NCBI GenBank assembly: GCA_021234155.1
Contig: JAJEKV010000096.1
Location: 3,597,678-3,661,677, forward strand
DNA length: 64,000 nucleotides
From: Isoetes taiwanensis
Lineage: Eukaryota; Streptophyta; Lycopodiopsida; Isoetales; Isoetaceae
Direction: 5' to 3'
In this document: piece after piece, positions 1-12,369 of the stretch
Position numbering within the stretch: position 1 is the first letter of the stretch
Layout: every line of letters starts with the position of its first letter
Notes under the pieces: model-generated
Told to the model about the DNA's origin: nothing
Seen by the model: the letters and a program-made list of their open reading frames with translations, nothing else
Databases searched by the model: none
Program-made: the position numbers and the translations under genes

Positions 1-200
1 GCTCAAACGTATTTCATTTACTCGACTAAGTACCTTAAACGAATCGCAGTCGCGATAGTACTGAGCACTACATATCAAAACTTTTTATATGTAGTGCTCT
101 ATGGGAACGCGACCGCCTTTCTTGGCGGCACGCTATTAGAAACTTGTATCATGTTTCTTTTTATAGCTCGATGGAATCGCAGTTTCGATTCTCTTAACCA
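1..200. repeat. cluster of five short hairpins at the window edge
   Basis: Five inverted repeats follow one another: arms at 43-47/52-56 (ATCGC/GCGAT), 64-75/87-98 (12-bp perfect arms, AGCACTACATAT type), 109-117/124-133 (imperfect, GC-rich), 138-143/153-158 and 174-179/186-191 (GAATCG/CGATTC). This density is not expected by chance. It resembles the palindrome-rich non-coding parts of the DUF7869-like transposons further right, so it may be the edge of another such element lying mostly outside the window. Confidence 0.6.
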
Positions 201-3200
201 ATTCTTCATCTTCTTTGTAGCGCTAGACCTCTTTTGATGATCAGACGTGGAGCCAATGCATATAGTAACTCCTGACAGAAGTCATAAGTGGTGCATGGAA
301 ATCGCACATGCCATACTACAGACAAAAGGAAATCCACGCAAGGATCTTTGTCTATTCTTCAGGACATGGGAAGGGCCCGGAAGACTTTGAACAGTTGCGC
401 ATAATTGTAGCTATGTGAGAAGGCACAAAAAATAATATACAGGATGCCATTATATGCAACATCGAGGACACCTAGCAATTGCAGTTTGTCGAATATGTAC
501 TGTGGAGGCAAAATTATGATCCATCTATAATGACGGCAAGCAAGCAGAACAAGCCCACACGTGGCAAGGGTGTATCTACTAGTGTGAAAGGGTGTGGTTG
601 GAGCTTGCAATCGTACGATTCATTGGCCTTGTTAGGTATTAAAGGCAAGAGGGACATTCTTATTCGCTATAGCATGTGCAAGAAGGGATTGGCGGCTGAC
701 AAGAAGCTGGCTTCTTGTGCCATAAAGGATAAGAAAGACGATAAGATGCCTTCCCGCATGGATACCAACTAGTTATGTGATGATGTGGCCAAAAAAAGGA
801 TTTATTGTGCCACTGGCTGCTATTGGTGAGCTTTTTGTTAAAAAGAACCTATAATATCTTCTAATCCTATTGCCTTTGTGAATCCAATTAGTTCTGCCAT
901 TGTAGAGATCCTTCAAGTCTGAAATTGATTATGCCGCCTCCTATTGTGGATCTTAGTGAAAAGAAAACTCTAAAGGCAAAAAAATAAGTACTTTTAAACT
1001 CAATCTCCAAAAATTAAACACAGAGGATGCAGGATAGCCTTCTTTATTTTTCACTCCAACTTAGTCTGGCATTCCAACAGTTTCATCTTCTGTATCAACC
1101 TAGCCTATTGCATCTTGTGTGCTAGTGGAATTAAAATTCTACCCTGAAAAAGAGAGAGAGAGCTTGCAGAATAGATCGCCTCCAAACTCGAGGAGTTTAA
1201 AAGGTTTTATTCAATGGGGGTGAATTGGTTCATGAAGGTTAGTATTTTTTATTGCGAGACAGCTCTGGCTAATATGACCCATAGAGTTCACTGTCGCGGA
1301 GGGTCTTGGACATCAAGACACTTAGTCTGATGCATTGTGAAGTGTTGTTCTATGCCATTGTATATAGGAGAGGCAATATGCCAGTTTTGATGGGTTCATG
1401 AGCTATTTCCCTGATCTTAACGAACAATGACTTCTTAATATCACAGACACAGATTTCGACTATGTTAAGCCTAACTACATTAAAGATCATGTCTAAGGAT
1501 ATCTTTCTAGTGCCTTTTTAGAGGTTATTATATCTATAATGAAGCCAAAAGAAGCGAAAAAACAGAAGGAAAATAGAAACATCATCCACCATGTTACGAA
1601 GCTAGATATCCCTGTGTCTGCGTCAGTGTCGGAAAAAGCAACAATGATCTCCATTCATATCCACAATTTCAATACAGTTTGGGAAGTTCAGAAGTAGAAG
1701 GAATTGTTTAGCAGGATTGCAGCCATGATGACAACGAAACTATATCATATCATCATATTCCTGAGATCAATCTATTTGCTGAATTGTTTGTACAGCCAAA
1801 GTTAGGATCAAGGAAGCTCGCATGCCTCCATAGGGGCATACGAAGAACAAGGATGGGTCAACAAGAAAATGTTTAAGAGGTCCAATAGTATGTAACCACC
1901 CCTTCAAGAAATGAACTTGAAGACCAAAAAGAAAATATTTGGAGCACTTCACTGGTAAACCTAAATTCTCTTAGGCAGCTATGGAAGGGGACTTTATCTT
2001 AAAAGCCAAACAAAAACTTCTTATGTATATTATATGGTTAAAGAGTTGGTTCTCTAGACATGTGTATTTTGGATTTCTTTTTCAGCGAGTATAGCTTCAG
2101 GGTTGTGCGTCATTCGAATATGACAATAAGATGTGCCATTTTCTTGAGATTCTTCATTACATTAGAGAAAATGTTAAGGCCTAGGGGCGAAGAGGAAGAA
2201 GAAATTATTGTCGACAATAAACCTTCCAGTGTTGACAAGCCAGATGTTAATATTATCAGAAGACAGATCTCAACAATATGGATGAGATCATGGATAAATT
2301 GGACGAGAAGGGGTACAGAGGCTAGAGGAAACTTGGATGCTTCTAAAAAAGATGGAAAGAGCATCAGCTGAACTTGATCCATAGTTCAAAAATCTTGAAG
2401 CTCTGAACAAGCATCTAGACAGTGCCATGCCCCAGTTCATGGGTAGGCTACTTAAAATAAGTCCCAAGTTTGAGTATCTGGGCATCTTATGCTACATCTA
2501 GAAGTGAGAAAATAGATTCAGTTCTAGAAGGAAAAAAATGAAATTGATTGGCACCTCTGAATTCGTTGTGACTTTGCAGGATGAGTTGCTGGATACTGCC
2601 AAAATTACTGGTCCAGCAATATCAGAGGATATGCAATAGTTAGTTATTGCAATAGAAGTCGATATGCCGGTCGTAACAAGCTATTGGAAATGGGTATGCC
2701 ACAGACCATTGCAATTGGAAAGCAACATATTGAAAGGATGGTTGCATAACTTGGCATTGATCTAGAGTGCGATTCAGTTTACCTAATCTGGTTGTGATAA
2801 TACTTGACTGCATCTAAACTTTTAATAAGAAGCAGTAATATTGTAATATATTTTCAATCATATGTACATTAATGGCTAATCACTGATGGTTATTCGCAGG
2901 TTATTGTAATTCTTTTCTATTGAATTGTTCCACCCGTCTACGAGTTTTCTTAGAAATTCTTTGGTGTGGGGGTTTTTTAATCTGGGCAACAATACATCCA
3001 CTGCACTTCTTGATTAGGTCCTATAGGATGGTTGGTCTCTGTGGATGATAAAACCATTCCAGTCAATTCAACCAACTAATCAAAACATATCTCATGCCAT
3101 GAACAAAAACAACATCAGGTACACAATATGAATCACACAACATCAAGTATAGCTACATGAACCATATGTAGTCAATCTAGAGCAGCTCCATGCCATGGTG

Positions 3201-3389
3201 AATTACATATGGTCAATCTCGATTTCATGACCTCGAGTATCACGACTTTAGTGTTTGAACTTTTATATGTTCAAGCATGTCCTGCTCCCTATCCCTCACT
3301 TCCTATCTTCTCCATCCATCTTTCACCATTTTCCTGTCCGCCCTTTCCACCATTTGCCCTAAGCCTACCCTACTGCTAGTTTTTTTAGT
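201..3389. other. gene-poor, unrecognised degenerate sequence
   Basis: No gene family is recognised. The longest open stretches are 479-772 (+, 97 codons) and 2060-2371 (+, 103 codons). Neither shows a domain, a convincing splice context or a codon pattern I would defend. Weakly coding-like text with many stops between about 240 and 2,700 suggests a very old transposon relic, but this is inference. Confidence 0.4.
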
Positions 3390-5430
3390 GCACATGTGCG
3401 TATAGATTAAAGGAGAAAAGGATTATTTAGTAACATGTTTACATGATGTAAATACATGTATAATATTGAAGTATATTATCTAATATTTTAAGCAAGTACA
3501 CATAATTACTATACAAGGTGTAGAAAACATAGAACATGGAGCAAAAAATGGAAATTGGATCGCTGTTGTTGCGGAAGGGAGTCTTGGTGATGCCATATGG
3601 CAGTTGCCAGTACTGTGGAACGGTACTTAGGCGTATGATTCCTCCCATCCGGTGAAGAATAGATAGATTCAAGCCTATTCAATCCCAGCAATAAGTAATT
3701 TTATTTCCACCACAATTTCCCTTTTAAAGAGAAAGTGAAGCATGAACTTCCATTCTACAAAATGGGTGATTTTGTAAAATGGGAGCTTCTGCTTGCCTTT
3801 CTCTATACAAATAGGTAACTTGTTTGTAACATAATTTGTCAATTCTCAAGTAAAACAACTTGATATATTGATGTGTGCTGTGATAGCCATGTGCAAATTT
3901 CCAAGTTGATAAGGATAATTATTGTAGAGTAGGTTATCTTTGATGGATACGAGAGTAAATCAGATTGTTATTAACATAGTTGCCAGTTCGACATTTATAA
4001 CAGCTGGGGATGAAAATAATATCAAAGCATATGCATGTACTTGTTCTTACAGACAATAGGGACGACCACTCCAAGTCAATTCTCAAGTAGTATGACTTGA
4101 TATTTTGATGTGCGTTCTGATAGCCAAGTCTTTGTCACTTGCCATTTGCAAATTGCCAAGACGATAAGTAAACTTATTAGAGTAGGTTATCTTTCATACA
4201 CACGAGAGTAAATCGGATTGCTAATACAGCTGCCAATTTGACATTTAGAACAACTAGAGATGAAAATAATGATGCATGTACTTGTCGTGACATATAACAG
4301 GGATGACCACCCCAAGGAAAGATGATATTGGGAGGTATGTAGTTGTACGAGCATCGAGCTAAATCATGAAGATAAAGCTGAGAAAAAGCTAAAGTGATGA
4401 ACACGATGTTTCTGGAGTTACCATTCTTGAAAAAGCTGACATAATGAACACGACGTCTCTGGAGCTACCTTTCTTGGAGAGGAGAACTTTATCATAAGAA
4501 TTCATAGGATGTGCAGTCATGTGTCTAGGACTATGGGATTATGTGTGGCCCATATTAGCAGAGGTACATCTCTCACGAATATCTAAAAATGTTGGGAGCA
4601 ACTACTCAATGAAAACATATGTAGAAACTGCCTTGTTTAAACTGTTGCTTAATGCAGAAGGAGTATATTATATGACATTTTGCCATTTTGTCAAAATCAG
4701 ATAGATGATTTACTCATGCTTCTTAAACAAAAGATATGCAACAATTAAGGCTTTAATACGACAAAATGCCAAAGGTTTTAAAATATTCCCACATTAAATA
4801 ACGTTAAATAATGGTCGTGGATAAAATAATTGTTTCTCTCTATTGCACATGTGCATACGTATTAAGGAAACAAGGATTGGCTTAGTAACATGTTTACATG
4901 ATGTAAATACATGTATAATATGCAAATATATTATCTAATATGTTATGCAAGTGTGCATAAATACTATACAAGATGTAGAAAACATAGAACATATGGATTA
5001 AATAGATACAATAGGTAACTTGTAGTATAATTTGTTAATTCTGAAGTAAGACGGGTTGATATTTAGATGTGCGTTGTGATAGATAAGTCTTGTGTCACTT
5101 GCCATTTGCAAAGTGCCAAGATGATAAGGAAAATGTTTGTAGAGTAGGTTATCTTCCATACACACGAGTAAATTGGATTGCTAATTGAGTTGCCAATTCC
5201 ACATTGATAACAACTGGGGATGAAAATAATGTCAAAGCATATGCATGTATATGTCCTCACAGGCAATAGGGATGACCACTCCAAGAAAAGCTGATATTGG
5301 AGGTATGTAGTTGTACGAGCATCGAGCTAAATCATGAAGACAAACCTGAGAAAAGCTGGCATGATGAACATGACATGTCTAAAGTTATCATTCTTGAAAA
5401 AGCTGACATGATGAACACGTCATGTCTGGA
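3390..5430. repeat. diverged segmental/tandem repeat
   Basis: A block of about 150 bp starting at GCACATGTGC occurs at 3,390-3,540 and again at 4,845-4,996, both with the shared text AACATGTTTACATGATGTAA. A second block of about 250-400 bp occurs three times, at about 3,808-4,076, 4,077-4,470 and 5,010-5,430, recognisable by AGAGTAGGTTATCTT and by ATGAAAATAAT. The copies differ by many substitutions and small indels, so the duplication is old. No coding content is seen. Confidence 0.7.
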
Positions 5431-5898
5431 GTTACCATTCTTGAAGCAAGTCTTTGTATTGAGGTGAATTTGTTTGTAGCTATTTATGAGTGAGAATGAT
5501 AATGTAGAAAACAAATTATGGGATCACTTTTATGGCTGGACTTGATTATGGAATCGCATGTATGGCTGAACTTGGGTTTAAACAAAAGATTAAAGATGGC
5601 TTCTTTTTTCTGGCATGAATTTTGGATTCTAGGTGAAGGTAGGGCCATAGACGTGAGGCACACACACGCCTCAATACTCTTGACAACATGCCACATGGTT
5701 TATTTGCCGAGTGTACTTATTTGTCCAGAATGTTGATGAAATTTCCTAGTGAGCTTCCTACCTCGGAAGATTTTTTTGCACTAAAAGTCTCTGTACTGCA
5801 GTGCACTCCATTATTTCCTTTTATTCTTGTCCTTGGGCGTCCACGAGCGACCGATCAATCCGTATATGGAATGATCTTATTTTGGAACAAAATCCAGG
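5431..5898 (+). other. upstream region of ERF gene 1
   Basis: This stretch should hold the promoter and 5' untranslated region of the ERF gene that starts at 5,899. A small hairpin (GAGGCacacacaCGCCTC-like) sits near 5,657. No clear TATA box or defined cis-element could be assigned. Confidence 0.3.
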
Positions 5899-6906
5899 AT
5901 GTGCCGCCCAAGACCAATCGAGGAAGCTCCAGAGAGCTGCGTCTATGGCGTTCCGGCTTCCAGATTGGCAAGTCTACTGAGAAAAGAAGACTATGTTACT
6001 AATACACAGCATAATTTCTGTTCTCAAGCTCCAGAGTACCATGGATTCGGCAGTTCATTCATGCAGCCTATGGCAGGTAAAAGGGTTCGTTTTTTTTTCT
6101 CTGTTATTGTGAAGTAAGAAAGATGCATGCTGAGATTCTGCTCTGTTACAGTTTTTCAGGACTGCGGCGATATATACACCATTGCAAAGGTTCAGCCGAG
6201 GTGCGAGAAAAAAAGAGGGCATTTTGTTGGGGTGAGACAGAGGAGATCGGGCAAGTGGGTAGCAGAGATCAGGGATAAGCATAAGAAGGCCAGGTTATGG
6301 CTTGGATCGTTCAATACAGCAGAAGAAGCTGCCATAGCCTATGATATGGAGGCAAGCAGAATAAGGGGTGCCAAGGCTAAGCTCAACTTCAGAAATGGAG
6401 CTCCAGATCTGCGCCTTGTGCTTAGCGCAACTCAAACATGTTTCAAGACCAAGAGGAGAAGGAAGAGCACCAAGAGACTGGCCAAGAAGAATGGCCACAA
6501 TAATGGTGCACCGGAATCCGCACCGGAATCCGCCGAGGCATTCCCATCGGAGGCCATATCCGCGGATATCGATATGGCCTCCAATGGGGCCTCATCCACC
6601 CTAGAAGCGCACCCTCAAGGAGCCATCATCCACGGGGCATCTTCTTCCCCGTCCTCTGTCGACGTCGACGGGGAAGAAGATGTCCCTTCTCAAACGGAAG
6701 ACGCCTCTTTTCAAAGAGAAGATGATGCATCTCTTCAAAGGTTGTGGATCAATCCTTTTGAGGATGGTAATGAACTTGACCTTCTTGTTCATCTTCTTGG
6801 CCTTGGCCAAGGATCTCATGAGCCACGTGAGGATCCTTTGAGAGGTCTCCCCATCTGGAACTTTGATGAGGCCTTCTTTACCCATTGCCCTGGACCTTGT
6901 TTTTAA
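5899..6906 (+). CDS. AP2/ERF-domain transcription factor, gene 1 (two exons)
   Basis: Model: exon 1 5,899-6,076, intron 6,077-6,151 (GT..AG, 75 bp, phase 1), exon 2 6,152-6,906; 310 residues. The start is chosen because the paralogue at 34.5 kb also begins Met-Cys-Arg and has a phase-1 intron after 64 codons (59 here). One AP2 DNA-binding domain lies at about residues 83-140, with [28 protein letters not shown] and the end motif KAKLNF. The residues that separate the two ERF subfamilies are mixed: Val at the position usually numbered 14 and Asp at 19. A Lys/Arg-rich nuclear-localisation-like stretch follows the domain. The C-terminal half is acidic and ends near an IWNFDEAFF block, probably a transactivation region. 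Expected role: nuclear, binds GCC/DRE-type promoter elements. A shorter alternative start at 6,041 with acceptor at 6,159/6,160 is less likely. Confidence 0.85.
6550..6838. repeat. hairpin-forming repeats inside the ERF 1 coding exon
   Basis: Inverted repeats lie within the 3' half of exon 2: perfect 11-bp arms at 6,550-6,560/6,571-6,581, perfect 16-bp arms at 6,638-6,653/6,667-6,682 (13-bp loop containing GTCGACGTCGAC), the palindrome CCTTGGCCAAGG at 6,801-6,812, and near-perfect arms at 6,809-6,818/6,828-6,838. They encode the low-complexity acidic region rather than the AP2 domain. Confidence 0.75.
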
Positions 6907-8104
6907 GTTCATCCCACTCCTAGGTTTTGATTCTCATGCCATCATCTTCCACTTGGCTTCTTGTTGTGCATGATTGCCTTAGTGCAAATTGGAAACCATC
7001 TTGTGCACGAAAATGCGAACACAATGCCACACTGAACCTATGACAAATGCCAATTAAAGATCTAGAGTTGAATCAACAATAGTATTGTGGCATGCTTAGC
7101 ACCTTTAGGCCTTATGATTGCCCTTGGATCAACCCTTTGTTTTGTTTGCTTCCATACGGTAGGCTATGGTAGCCATCGAATATAAAGATGAATTCTTCAT
7201 ACTTTTGTTGTAATTGAACATTTTTGTGTCCACTCTATAATGGATTCTCTCTTTTTTCCATCTTTATCACTGACCATTATATGCACAATATAATAATTCT
7301 AATATCTATCTCTCTCGTATTTAATGATGATTAGTCTAAGTAGACTTATAAGCATTGCTAACATCACGTTATTTTTCAATATGAACAACAAATATAATTG
7401 TATGAAAGAATAAAATGGATGTTTCCTTTGTCCTAATCTTCAAAAAGATAGGACAATAATGTGGCCCCCTACTTTGCTAATATATGTAAATTTGTGTGGT
7501 TTGTGTGGGTGGGGTGGGGTGAGGTTGAAATTGGCTTGCACGTATTAATTCATGCTCTAACGATACCGTGTAAATGCATGTCCTAGATTCGTAGAATTTC
7601 TCTCCACAATAAGACTTGTATTGTTGCATCATAAACAAATGCTAGATGAATTGATGAGTTTAACTATTCAAATCTTTAAAATCATAATGTTCAAAATAGA
7701 TTGTTAGGACTAGTTTCTTAGCCATCATTGATGAAACTAAGTTGCATTTTGTTTGCTGCGGAATACACGCATGAGAAATCACGAAAAGGTCCTTTATGTT
7801 TTGTGTTCTTTGGGGGGAAGATTGGGCATTTGGGGACTACTTTAAGATTAAGGTCCCCAAGTGCCTCTCAAAGATTGTACATCAAGAAGTGTACTTTTCT
7901 CCATGCTATTTTCACAACTTCATTGCTATCAATATGAGATTGAATAAGAATAGCAGTTACAGTATCCCTGTAGCAGTCTTGGTCCTGAGTACACATCTTC
8001 AAACCCCAAGCTTTCACCACCAACCTAAATTTCATTTACATCTAGTGTAGATAAGCTATCTCTACAAAAAATGTTTTGGAAAAAGCTTAGCAGTTAATAA
8101 ATAC
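6907..8104. other. intergenic, nothing recognised
   Basis: AT-rich sequence downstream of ERF 1. It should include the gene's 3' untranslated region. No polyadenylation site can be fixed and no coding region or repeat was recognised. Confidence 0.4.
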
Positions 8105-8476
8105 CTTGTTGCATAGCCAAGGCATTTATGCCTGTTTATGACATTTTCAATGCCCTCTTCTAGAATCAGGTCCAATGCAGTTCAAAGAGCATATAGAAGA
8201 TGAATTGCAAGAGTATATGGCCAATAAGATCCCATCTCATAAAATCTGAAATAATGGTTCCATTCAAAATATGATCTTGCTGATTTTGGGACTTTGGCTG
8301 CATCTAAAGCTTTTGGACTTGTACAAATGATGCCAAGTCTTGGTGGTAGGCCAAGCGACTTATGTGACCAAGTCAGTGCTGCATCCACTTCCCATTCATC
8401 CATTTTAATTTCTAGTGCTTCAATCGACGAAACACCATCCACTAATAGCAAAGCCGAATGCCCGCAACATTTATTT
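8105..8476 (-). pseudogene. serine-glyoxylate aminotransferase (AGT1-like) fragment
   Basis: Read right to left, the sequence encodes HSALLLVDGVSSIEALE, KMDEWEVDAALTWSHKSLG, and YEMGSYWPYTLAIHLLYAL, which matches the middle of plant peroxisomal serine-glyoxylate aminotransferase, a photorespiratory PLP enzyme. The lysine of SHKSL corresponds to the PLP-binding lysine. The frame is broken by TGA at 8,182-8,184, where the family has Arg (CGA), then continues as TALDLILEEGIENVI up to a possible splice donor at 8,104. Only about 125 of the roughly 400 residues are present; no flanking exons were found. It is a relic, perhaps one exon of a decayed gene or a transposed fragment. Family assignment is from remembered motifs. 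Confidence 0.75.
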
Positions 8477-10309
8477 CTCTATGCTCTCTGTATATCTCAA
8501 GGTTAAGCTGGTGCCTTTGACGTTCCAAGTATTTTATATGCCTTTTTGGGTATAAATACATGACACGTCACCATGAATAATTAATGGTGCATTAACTATT
8601 CATAAGCTAAGGTTAGCTATGTTAATTCATTAGTTGTTAAGGGGGAAACCTAACCCTAAACCTTTATTCGAAATTAAGGCATAACCTAATTTAATTAATA
8701 AATAAAAGCAAGGTTAGCATTTGCCACTTACCCCAAATCGATTGGGCAAAGAGAAATTTCTAATTAGGTTCAATTCAAATTGAGGATTCAACCCCAATTT
8801 CTCCCAATTCAATTTGGGGGAATTAGGAGGAGGAGGAGCAGCTTATTCAATCAGAGGATTATGGAGACCCTTCGAGATAACGGTTCTAGCGAAGATATCG
8901 GTTAGTATTCAGCTTACAAAGCAAGAAGGACAAAATCGCTAAAGATCTTCTAGACACATATATCTTTAGATGTGCCTGTAACATTGAACTTAACATTTGC
9001 TTGAACTTTATGTTGTTAACTAATTTGGATGTATTCAATTTTATTAGGTGGTTGTGTATTGATGTATCTTCTTTATTTTCTCAAAAAGCATTTTTGCTTG
9101 AACTTTGTGGTGTTATCTAGCTTTGCTCTATTATGTTTTGATAGGTTGTTGTGTAATGAAGGATCTTCTATTTTGTATACAATTAAGGATCTTCTATTTT
9201 GTATACAATTCTTGTTGGTCAGACAAAATTTGTTTTAAGGAGGAAAGCTTTTGTACCATCTATATTTTAAGGGTATGATCATAATTTTGTTTGTTGAGTT
9301 CGTCATATATCTATCAGAGGTTCTCTGGCATGTTTGTTGATTTTTCTGACTGACTACTTATTGCACAACTGATACTACAAACACCTGGACATTGCAATAT
9401 TTTATAGCATATTTGTCTAGGTAGATTGAAAGATTTGTTGCAAATGTTTTTTTAGAGTAATGGAGGCATAATAAGGATAGACATTTGTAGCTAGATGCGC
9501 TTGTGGGAGTTTCCAGATTAGGCCACGTTTGAGCCATTGGAAGGGGATTCACAAAAGATTTTGTCTTTACATATACAAAGCCTCAGTTGATGGGTGGGTT
9601 TTTCTCACCAGCATTCCAACACAAGTTCTCGAAAATATTATAATAACAACCTTCTTTGCTTTTAAATGAATGCAATCAATTTTGTCTTCATATCTAGCAT
9701 GTCTCTATTTGGAGAAATGTTGTTGTAGTTGTTGATGTATTTGGTGTAGGAGACGCACATGCTTGAAAGTTTGAAACATTAGTCTCAAATCCTTAAAGCA
9801 TTACTTTGTTGGCGCAACTTGTCTTCATAGGATACACAAGTTGAGCATATTTTACATTTGATTATTCAAATTTAAAAGGAAATATGTTCTAGGGTCTATA
9901 TAGAACACACAATTTGAGCAAATTTTGCATTTGATTATTGAAATCTAAAATGAGTATGTTCCATTGATGAGGTGCCAATTCTATTAGCAGGTAATTTCAG
10001 CTACCATTATATTCAAGATGTTGCATGTGCTTCTGCATATAGATCTAAGAGCATATGTTTTGGTTAGGTCATCTGTGGTTGCAGTTTTGGAAATCTGAGT
10101 TTCTTATATTTTCAAAATGAAACAAAATTTAATTGAAATAAGCTAATCTGCTCATATCTCAAGTCTCACAAAGGCTATCAAAATACAATTGATAGTCTCA
10201 CAAAGGCTATCAAAATACAATTGGTAGTCTCAAAAAGGCACAATTGATCACACATTGTACTTAATGAACAAGTTCTAATTTCAAAATCTTGTCATGAAAA
10301 CACAACATG
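8477..10309. other. intergenic with small local duplications
   Basis: No gene seen. Two near-identical 27-bp copies around GGATCTTCTATTTTGTATAC stand side by side at about 9,160-9,210, and a looser duplication of about 110 bp covers 8,995-9,165. Another short tandem repeat (TCACAAAGGCTATCAAAATA) lies at about 10,165-10,215. Confidence 0.5.
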
Positions 10310-10600
10310 CCCATGGTTTTGAGTATGATCATTTATGATTGGGTGCACCTATAATTTTTTGAAATATAAAATATATGTTCACTTATAGTTTTAGAATATG
10401 AAATACACTCGAACCTTTACCAAAATTGTTCAATGTCTTAGTCATAGTGGCGTAACCAATGCAACAGTGAGCTAACATGCTTATTTCTTCTTTTTTTAAT
10501 AATAGACCATTCAATTGTTTTAGGGTATGGATGGTGCACCCATATCAAATCCCCTTCGAACCCTCTTTTATTGTGCTACATATTCAAACCTTTAAACTGG
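10310..10600. repeat. dispersed repeat family, copy 1
   Basis: This segment shares long stretches with 53,105-53,460 in the same orientation: a TGATCATTTATGATTgGGtGCACC-like start (written with variable positions in lower case), TTTTAGAATATGAAA, TAGTGAGCTAA, and CCCATATCAAATCCCC followed by TATTGTGCTACATATTC. It is non-coding and most likely an old transposon or LTR-derived repeat of unknown class. Confidence 0.6.
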
Positions 10601-11477
10601 TAGAGCAATTGTACAAGTTCCCCAAGTCCAAACCTTCAAAAAGACAGGTTCTTGGGTTGATAATTGTAGGATTCATTGGGGCATCATTAATGAAGACAAA
10701 TGTAGTAACCCTTCATGTATGCTTCCAAGGAGAATCGCATGTATTATTGTATATTGTAAAATGAAATGTTCCCAAGTACAGCCTTGTAAAAATCCACTAT
10801 ATGAAGTAATTTGTTATAAAGGGCATTACGATTTTGAGATGTTTATGCTTAGGATCTAAAGATCTACATTTTATAAGTTTGATGTCCAAGCTTCTGAATG
10901 GTTGTTCAGACTTCAGATGTGTTAGTGTTTTGGTTAGATCTACTGCTTTCTTAGTTAAAGCTATTTTCTTGCTTAGATTTTTGAAGTTCTTCAATCTTCT
11001 TTATGCCCTTTTCCATTTCTTAAGATTATTTCACAACAAGTTCGAGTAAATTTAGCAATCTAGATAGAGGCTCATAATGGGAATACCAATCATGTATTGA
11101 AATTGTGCAGGATTGTTGAGGCACATTATAATGTGTAAAATAACTTCTCAATGCTAGACCCAGGTACAACCTAAGAAATGATTGCTAGAAGAAAGACCTT
11201 ATACACATTCAGAGGCAGGAGAAATTAAGCAGCATCCAGAGGTTGCTCATTCAGCATATCAAGGCCATTTTCTAGAAGATGAAAGTGTAAAACCCATCAC
11301 AAACATTTATGGCTAAGGAGATAAATCCTTTACAATCATTATCTCGAAGTACTTTATAATCCCAAAGCTTCGCATCTTGATTTGCACTACTTCTTATAAA
11401 TCTAGATCCATCTAAAAAGAGAGCAAGGGACCACGAGCACCGGAATGCACCTCACTTCTTGCAACAAATATTGAATA

Positions 11478-11975
11478 TGCCATCGTTTCGAGCCATTGGA
11501 TCAGGATGCTCGAATAGGCAAACATGTATATATCCCATGCATGTATTTTGGGGCCTCTGGTTCGTTCGGGAGATTGCTACTTATTACAAGCTCCTTCATC
11601 TTTGTTGCAATATCTTATTCTCACATTCTTGAAATCCATGCATTATAGGGGCTTATTCTTTTCTTGTCATAGCATGTTCTTTCTCGGCCTTGTCTCTTCT
11701 TTGGACAAGTTCTATCGAATTCGCCCTTGATCTCATTTTGGTAAACATAAGTTCTCTTCTTGTCGAGAGTTTTGTCATATTCATGCGAGCCTAATTCTAG
11801 AATGCCACTTCATCGAAGCCATTAGATTAGGACTCTAAAATTGGCGAGCATGCATGCATTTTTGGACCCTTGGTTCATTCAAAAGGCTACTAGTTACTGC
11901 AAGATTCTTGTCTCGTCGGTGCTTCCTCGTCTCTCTCAGCAGTTCTTATTCTCATTCTTAAATCCAACTATCCCC
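11478..11975. repeat. direct duplication, about 330-bp period
   Basis: Sequence from about 11,478 to 11,645 recurs in diverged form at about 11,807-11,975. Shared landmarks are GAGCCATTGGATCAGGA/GAAGCCATTAGATTAGGA, CATGCATG, a GG-CC-CTGGTTC(G/A)TTC block and TTCTTATTCTCA(C)ATTCTT. No coding content is recognised. Confidence 0.5.
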
Positions 11976-12369
11976 CTCCCCTTAATTTCATTGTTAAATG
12001 TAATTATTGTGTGGCATGCATGATTAACCCCTCTATTTAAATAGGTTTTTTGTCACGTGACACGTACGATTAGCCTTTCCACTTTGGGAGGTTTGTTGTT
12101 TTGCGTTATGTTTTAGTATTGGAGATGTGCAGAGGTACAGGATGGCAAGCGGCTTTGACCTTTTCATTCATGGATTTTTTATGGGAGCAATATCTCAGCC
12201 TTATATTTGTCCAAGCCCCCTTGCCGAGGGCTTATCTCCAGGACAGAGTTTTTAATCCTGGTAATAAGCTTTTCCAAGTACACCAACTAGCATTGATTAG
12301 AATTAGATATTTTAAAGTCCAAATTGTAAATTGGATATTCTTTATATTTTTGTGGGTAGTTTGCAGGTG

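Noticed and set aside
8294-8506. Rightward 70-codon frame as a gene
   Set aside because: It is the opposite-strand shadow of the aminotransferase relic.
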